Shown one piece after another: positions 60,998 to 64,000 of a stretch of 64,000 nt of DNA (position 1 is its first letter; every line of letters starts with the position of its first letter). Position numbers and translations under genes: made by a program. This stretch comes from Veillonella absiana (GTDB taxonomy: Bacteria; Bacillota; Negativicutes; Veillonellales; Veillonellaceae): NCBI RefSeq assembly GCF_032970905.1, contig NZ_JAWJZA010000012.1; one strand, written 5' to 3'. A model generated the notes under the pieces. The model saw only the letters and a list, made by a program, of their open reading frames with translations, did not search any database and was not told the DNA's origin.

Positions 60998-62086
60998 ATG
61001 AAACGTGTATATAATTTTAATGCTGGTCCATCGGCTATGCCTCTAGAGGTTTTAGAGGAAGTACAACAAGAGTTTCTTGATTTCAAAGGCACTGGTATGA
61101 GTGTTGTAGAAATCAGTCATCGTAGCAAAGCTTACCAAGAAATGCAAGATGAAACAATTGCTCTTATGAAGAAATTACTGAATATTCCTGAAGGTTATAA
61201 AATCGTATTCCTTCAAGGCGGTGGCAGCCATCAATTCTTGATGGTAGCTATGAATTTCTTGAAGGGAAAAGCTGGGTATATTAATACTGGTGTATGGTCT
61301 AAAAAAGCAAAAGAAGCAGCAGCTTTTTATGGTGATGTTTATGATGTAGCCACAAGTGCAGGGGATAATTTTAGTTTTATTCCAGATATGAATGAAGCTG
61401 GTACATTTGATATTGAACCAGATACGGACTATGTATATTTAACATCTAATAATACAATCCACGGTACCGAATGGCAAACATTCCCTCATTTTGATGTACC
61501 GCTCATTGCCGATATGTCCAGTGATTTTTTGGCAAGACCAGTAGATGTAGCAAAATTTGATCTCATCTATGCAGGTATTCAAAAGAATGTAGGCCCTGCC
61601 GGTGCAGTGGTAGTTATTATTAAAGAAGAGTTGTTGGAAAAAGCTAATGATGCATTACCACCGTATTTACAATATAAAACATTTGTAGATAAAGACTCTA
61701 CTTACAATACACCGCCAGTATTCTGCATTTACTTTATTAACAAAGTTTTGCATTGGCTTGATCGTAATGGTGGCCTAGAAGCTATGGAAGCGATAAATCG
61801 TAAAAAAGCAAAGATCGTGTATGATGCAATTGATCGTAGCGAAGGCTTTTATAAAGGTCATGCTCGTGAAGATTCTCGTAGTATCATGAATGTTACCTTT
61901 AATTTGGCTACACCAGAATTAGAAAAAGAATTTGCTGAAGCTGGTACAGCGCAAGATTTGATTGGCCTCAAAGGCCATCGCTCTGTAGGTGGCTGCCGCG
62001 CATCCATTTATAATGCAGTTCCATTAGCGGCCTGCGAGGCATTAGCGAAATTTATGGACGAATTTCGTGTGTTACATCAAGATTAA
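60998..62086 (+). CDS. serC: Phosphoserine aminotransferase
   Basis: SerC converts 3-phosphohydroxypyruvate to phosphoserine with glutamate. The start is ATG 60998 (MKRVYNFNAGPSAMPLEVLE), with AGGAGG 5 bases upstream; the longer frame lies in the T-box. The 362 residues have the PLP fold: LQGGGSHQFLMVAMNFL, NNTIHGTEW, ADMSSDFLARPVDVAKF, and YAGIQKNVGPAG with the PLP Lys. The end (LKGHRSVGGCRASIYNAVPL) is conserved. serA follows 124 bases later. Confidence 0.96.
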   Translation: MKRVYNFNAGPSAMPLEVLEEVQQEFLDFKGTGMSVVEISHRSKAYQEMQDETIALMKKLLNIPEGYKIVFLQGGGSHQFLMVAMNFLKGKAGYINTGVWSKKAKEAAAFYGDVYDVATSAGDNFSFIPDMNEAGTFDIEPDTDYVYLTSNNTIHGTEWQTFPHFDVPLIADMSSDFLARPVDVAKFDLIYAGIQKNVGPAGAVVVIIKEELLEKANDALPPYLQYKTFVDKDSTYNTPPVFCIYFINKVLHWLDRNGGLEAMEAINRKKAKIVYDAIDRSEGFYKGHAREDSRSIMNVTFNLATPELEKEFAEAGTAQDLIGLKGHRSVGGCRASIYNAVPLAACEALAKFMDEFRVLHQD

Positions 62087-62210
62087 TGATTAGCGAGTAT
62101 GTATATATTCATGTAGTAGCGATATATATGAAATTATGTAGTATCGGTATATATGAAACTATTCTTTATAGAGGCGTATTTTCTAAGAAAGTATAGAAAG
62201 AGGATTTAAA

Positions 62211-63812
62211 ATGACAATGAAAATTTTAGTAACAGATGATGTTTCGCCTAAAGGTGTTGAACTACTTAAGAGCCAAGGTTTTGAAGTGGATGTAACACCA
62301 AATCTTTCAGAAGAAGAATTTATCAAGGTAATTCCACCATACGATGCTTTCATCATGCGTTCCCTTACAAAAGTAACGGCTGCAGGCATGGATGCAGGTA
62401 AAAAATTGAAAGCTCTTGGTCGTGCCGGCGCCGGTGTTGATCATATCGACATCAAAGCAGCTACAGAACGCGGTATCGTTGTATGTAATACACCAGATTC
62501 CAATACGATGGCAGCCACAGAACATACTTGTGCTATGTTACTCGCTACAACTCGTCATATTCCACAAGCACACAACAGTCTCATGAGTGGCGAATGGAAT
62601 CGTAAAAAATATACAGGTGTACAATTGCAAAATAAAACACTAGGTATCATTGGCGTTGGTCGTATTGGTTCCCGTGTTGCAAAACGTATGCAAGCCTTTG
62701 AAATGCGTACAATTGGTTATGATCCATATATTTCTAAGGAACGTGCCCGTCAATTAGGTGTTGAACTCGTTGATCTTGATACATTGTTGAAAGAGTCTGA
62801 TTTTATCACATTGCATACACCGTTGACACAAGAAACTCGTGGTATGATTGGACCAAATGAATTTGCAAAAATGAAAGAAGGCGTTCGCGTAGTCAATGTA
62901 GCGCGTGGCCCTGTTCTTGATGTAGAGGCATTGGCAGAAAATATCAAATCTGGTCATGTTGCAGATGCAGCGGTAGACGTATTCCCTAACGAACCTGTAA
63001 CACTTGATAATAATCCATTCCTAGGTCTTGATCGCATCATCATCACACCACATATGGGGGCTAATACAGAGGAAGCCCAATTGGCCGTATCTATCGATGC
63101 AGCACAAGGTGTTATCGATGCATTAAATGGCCAACCAGTGGCAACGGCAGTTAACATGGCACCAATTCCTAAGGCTGTATACGAAAAAATCGAACCATAT
63201 TTTGGTTTGGTTGAACGCATGGGTATCCTTGGTACGTACATTGCAGATGGTGCGTTGAAAGAAATTACCGTTGAATACAATGGTGAATTAGTGGATACAG
63301 AAACTGAAATGTTGACTACTACCGCTGTGAAAGGCGTGTTGAGCCCAATTCTTCAAGAAACAGTTAACTTTGTCAATGCTCGTAATATTGCTACTGCTCG
63401 CGATATTGAGGTGAAAGAAGTAAAATCCCAAGGTAATAAACCAGTGGCAAATGCAGTGACATTGACATTGAAAACGGAAAAAAATACTCATACTATCGTA
63501 GGTACATTATTCAATGGTAATGAAGCAAAAATAATCCAAATTGATGATTACCGTATGGACTTTACGCCGGAAGGTTACTTGTTATTGGCACCTCACAACA
63601 ATCGTCCTAATATGATTGGTCAAATTTCCACTATCTTGGGTGAGGCAGGTATCAATATTACAGGCATGCAAGTAGGTAAAACAACTGATACGGACACTAA
63701 TATCATGGCTGTAGCAGTACAAGCAGATATCTCTAATGATATTATGATTAAACTTCGTGCTATCGAAGGTATTTTGGAAGTTAAATTGATCAACTGCGAA
63801 GCTGGTCATTAA
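62211..63812 (+). CDS. serA: D-3-phosphoglycerate dehydrogenase
   Basis: SerA oxidises 3-phosphoglycerate, the first step of serine synthesis. It has 533 residues. The substrate and NAD domains show GRAGAGVDHIDIKAATERGI, LGIIGVGRIGSRVAKRM, VNVARGPVLDVEAL and ITPHMGANTEEAQ with the catalytic His. An intervening ASB domain (about 320-450) and a C-terminal ACT domain (RPNMIGQISTILGEAGINIT, MQVG) follow, so feedback by serine is likely. GAGGAT stands 7 bases before the ATG; a second ATG two codons later is possible. It is under the same T-box control as serC. Confidence 0.96.
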   Translation: MTMKILVTDDVSPKGVELLKSQGFEVDVTPNLSEEEFIKVIPPYDAFIMRSLTKVTAAGMDAGKKLKALGRAGAGVDHIDIKAATERGIVVCNTPDSNTMAATEHTCAMLLATTRHIPQAHNSLMSGEWNRKKYTGVQLQNKTLGIIGVGRIGSRVAKRMQAFEMRTIGYDPYISKERARQLGVELVDLDTLLKESDFITLHTPLTQETRGMIGPNEFAKMKEGVRVVNVARGPVLDVEALAENIKSGHVADAAVDVFPNEPVTLDNNPFLGLDRIIITPHMGANTEEAQLAVSIDAAQGVIDALNGQPVATAVNMAPIPKAVYEKIEPYFGLVERMGILGTYIADGALKEITVEYNGELVDTETEMLTTTAVKGVLSPILQETVNFVNARNIATARDIEVKEVKSQGNKPVANAVTLTLKTEKNTHTIVGTLFNGNEAKIIQIDDYRMDFTPEGYLLLAPHNNRPNMIGQISTILGEAGINITGMQVGKTTDTDTNIMAVAVQADISNDIMIKLRAIEGILEVKLINCEAGH

Positions 63813-63819
63813 TAGTTAA

Positions 63820-63868
63820 ACACATAACAGGCACCGTTATTTTGGCGCCTGTTATGTACGTTTTTTTG
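63820..63868 (+). terminator. Terminator of serA
   Basis: The stem ACATAACAGGC/GCCTGTTATGT is followed by ACG and T7. Confidence 0.85.
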
Positions 63869-63933
63869 ATAGGTGTATAGTGTTGCATCGCGATAGACTT
63901 GATGCAGATTCTTAATGATGAAAGAGAGATCTT

Positions 63934-64000
63934 ATGATACGAATTATTTTGGTGCGTCATGGTGAAACGAATTGGAATGTAGAGGGCCGTTATCAAGGTC
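63934..64000 (+). CDS. Histidine phosphatase family protein, partial
   Basis: Only the first 22 residues lie in the window, ending at its right edge. They read MIRIILVRHGETNWNVEGRY, with the catalytic RHGE motif of phosphoglycerate-mutase-like phosphatases. GAGAGAT lies before the ATG. Members near serC-serA often act as phosphoserine phosphatase or as cobalamin phosphatase (CobC); the choice cannot be made here. Confidence 0.85.
   Translation, partial: MIRIILVRHGETNWNVEGRYQG

Overview
The window looks like a chromosome segment of a Gram-negative-walled Firmicute of the class Negativicutes, most probably Veillonella. This is inferred from the gene set and style, not from a database search: a group-B-type [FeFe] hydrogenase, a Bacillus-like mfd-spoVB-mazG block beside an outer-membrane porin remnant, a large ornithine decarboxylase, T-box and cobalamin leader RNAs, and a moderately AT-rich core.

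Layout. 0-2 kb: the 3' end of an rRNA operon (5S), a repeat-rich decayed stretch with a DUF6273 protein tail, then an XRE regulator and a TM2 protein. 2-10 kb: a complete type I restriction-modification operon (regulator, hsdM, hsdS, hsdR) with a dead serine recombinase behind it, all bounded by a 36-bp direct repeat. 10-11.3 kb: tRNA-Arg, tRNA-Trp and tRNA-Leu on the minus strand and an orphan cobalamin riboswitch. 11.4-23.5 kb: housekeeping genes (mfd, a SpoVB-type flippase, mazG, HU, a glycolipid glycosyltransferase, an ABC-F protein, [FeFe] hydrogenase). 24-30.8 kb: thiM behind a long, unidentified structured leader, two decayed genes, an orphan sigma factor, two acyl-CoA genes and a ComK-like regulator. 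30.9-37.6 kb: an AT-rich mobile region with MobC, a MOBP relaxase carrying an overlapping coiled-coil membrane gene, a Schlafen/AlbA-type ATP-binding protein framed by repeats, and a retron (effector, msr-msd RNA, reverse transcriptase). 38-46.6 kb: a GIY-YIG/DUF2075 helicase beside a truncated MazG, ornithine decarboxylase, a cation diffusion facilitator, a PTS EIIA, a PfkB kinase, DUF454, and a cluster of three gene fragments. 46.7-64 kb: Ktr potassium uptake, a DUF4116/MoxR/VWA operon, a GltS-type transporter, a UPF0173 hydrolase, moaC, trmL, ylbF, murB, typA, T-box-controlled serC-serA, and the start of a histidine phosphatase.

How it fits together. Three defence-type modules sit in accessory stretches: the type I system, whose HsdS has an expandable TAEL linker repeat; the retron, whose a1/a2 ends overlap the two flanking genes; and the DUF2075/MazG pair. 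The least explained signals are the thiM leader RNA, the orphan cobalamin riboswitch, the repeat-framed Schlafen-like gene and the DUF4116/MoxR/VWA operon. Many small pseudogenes show active gene turnover.
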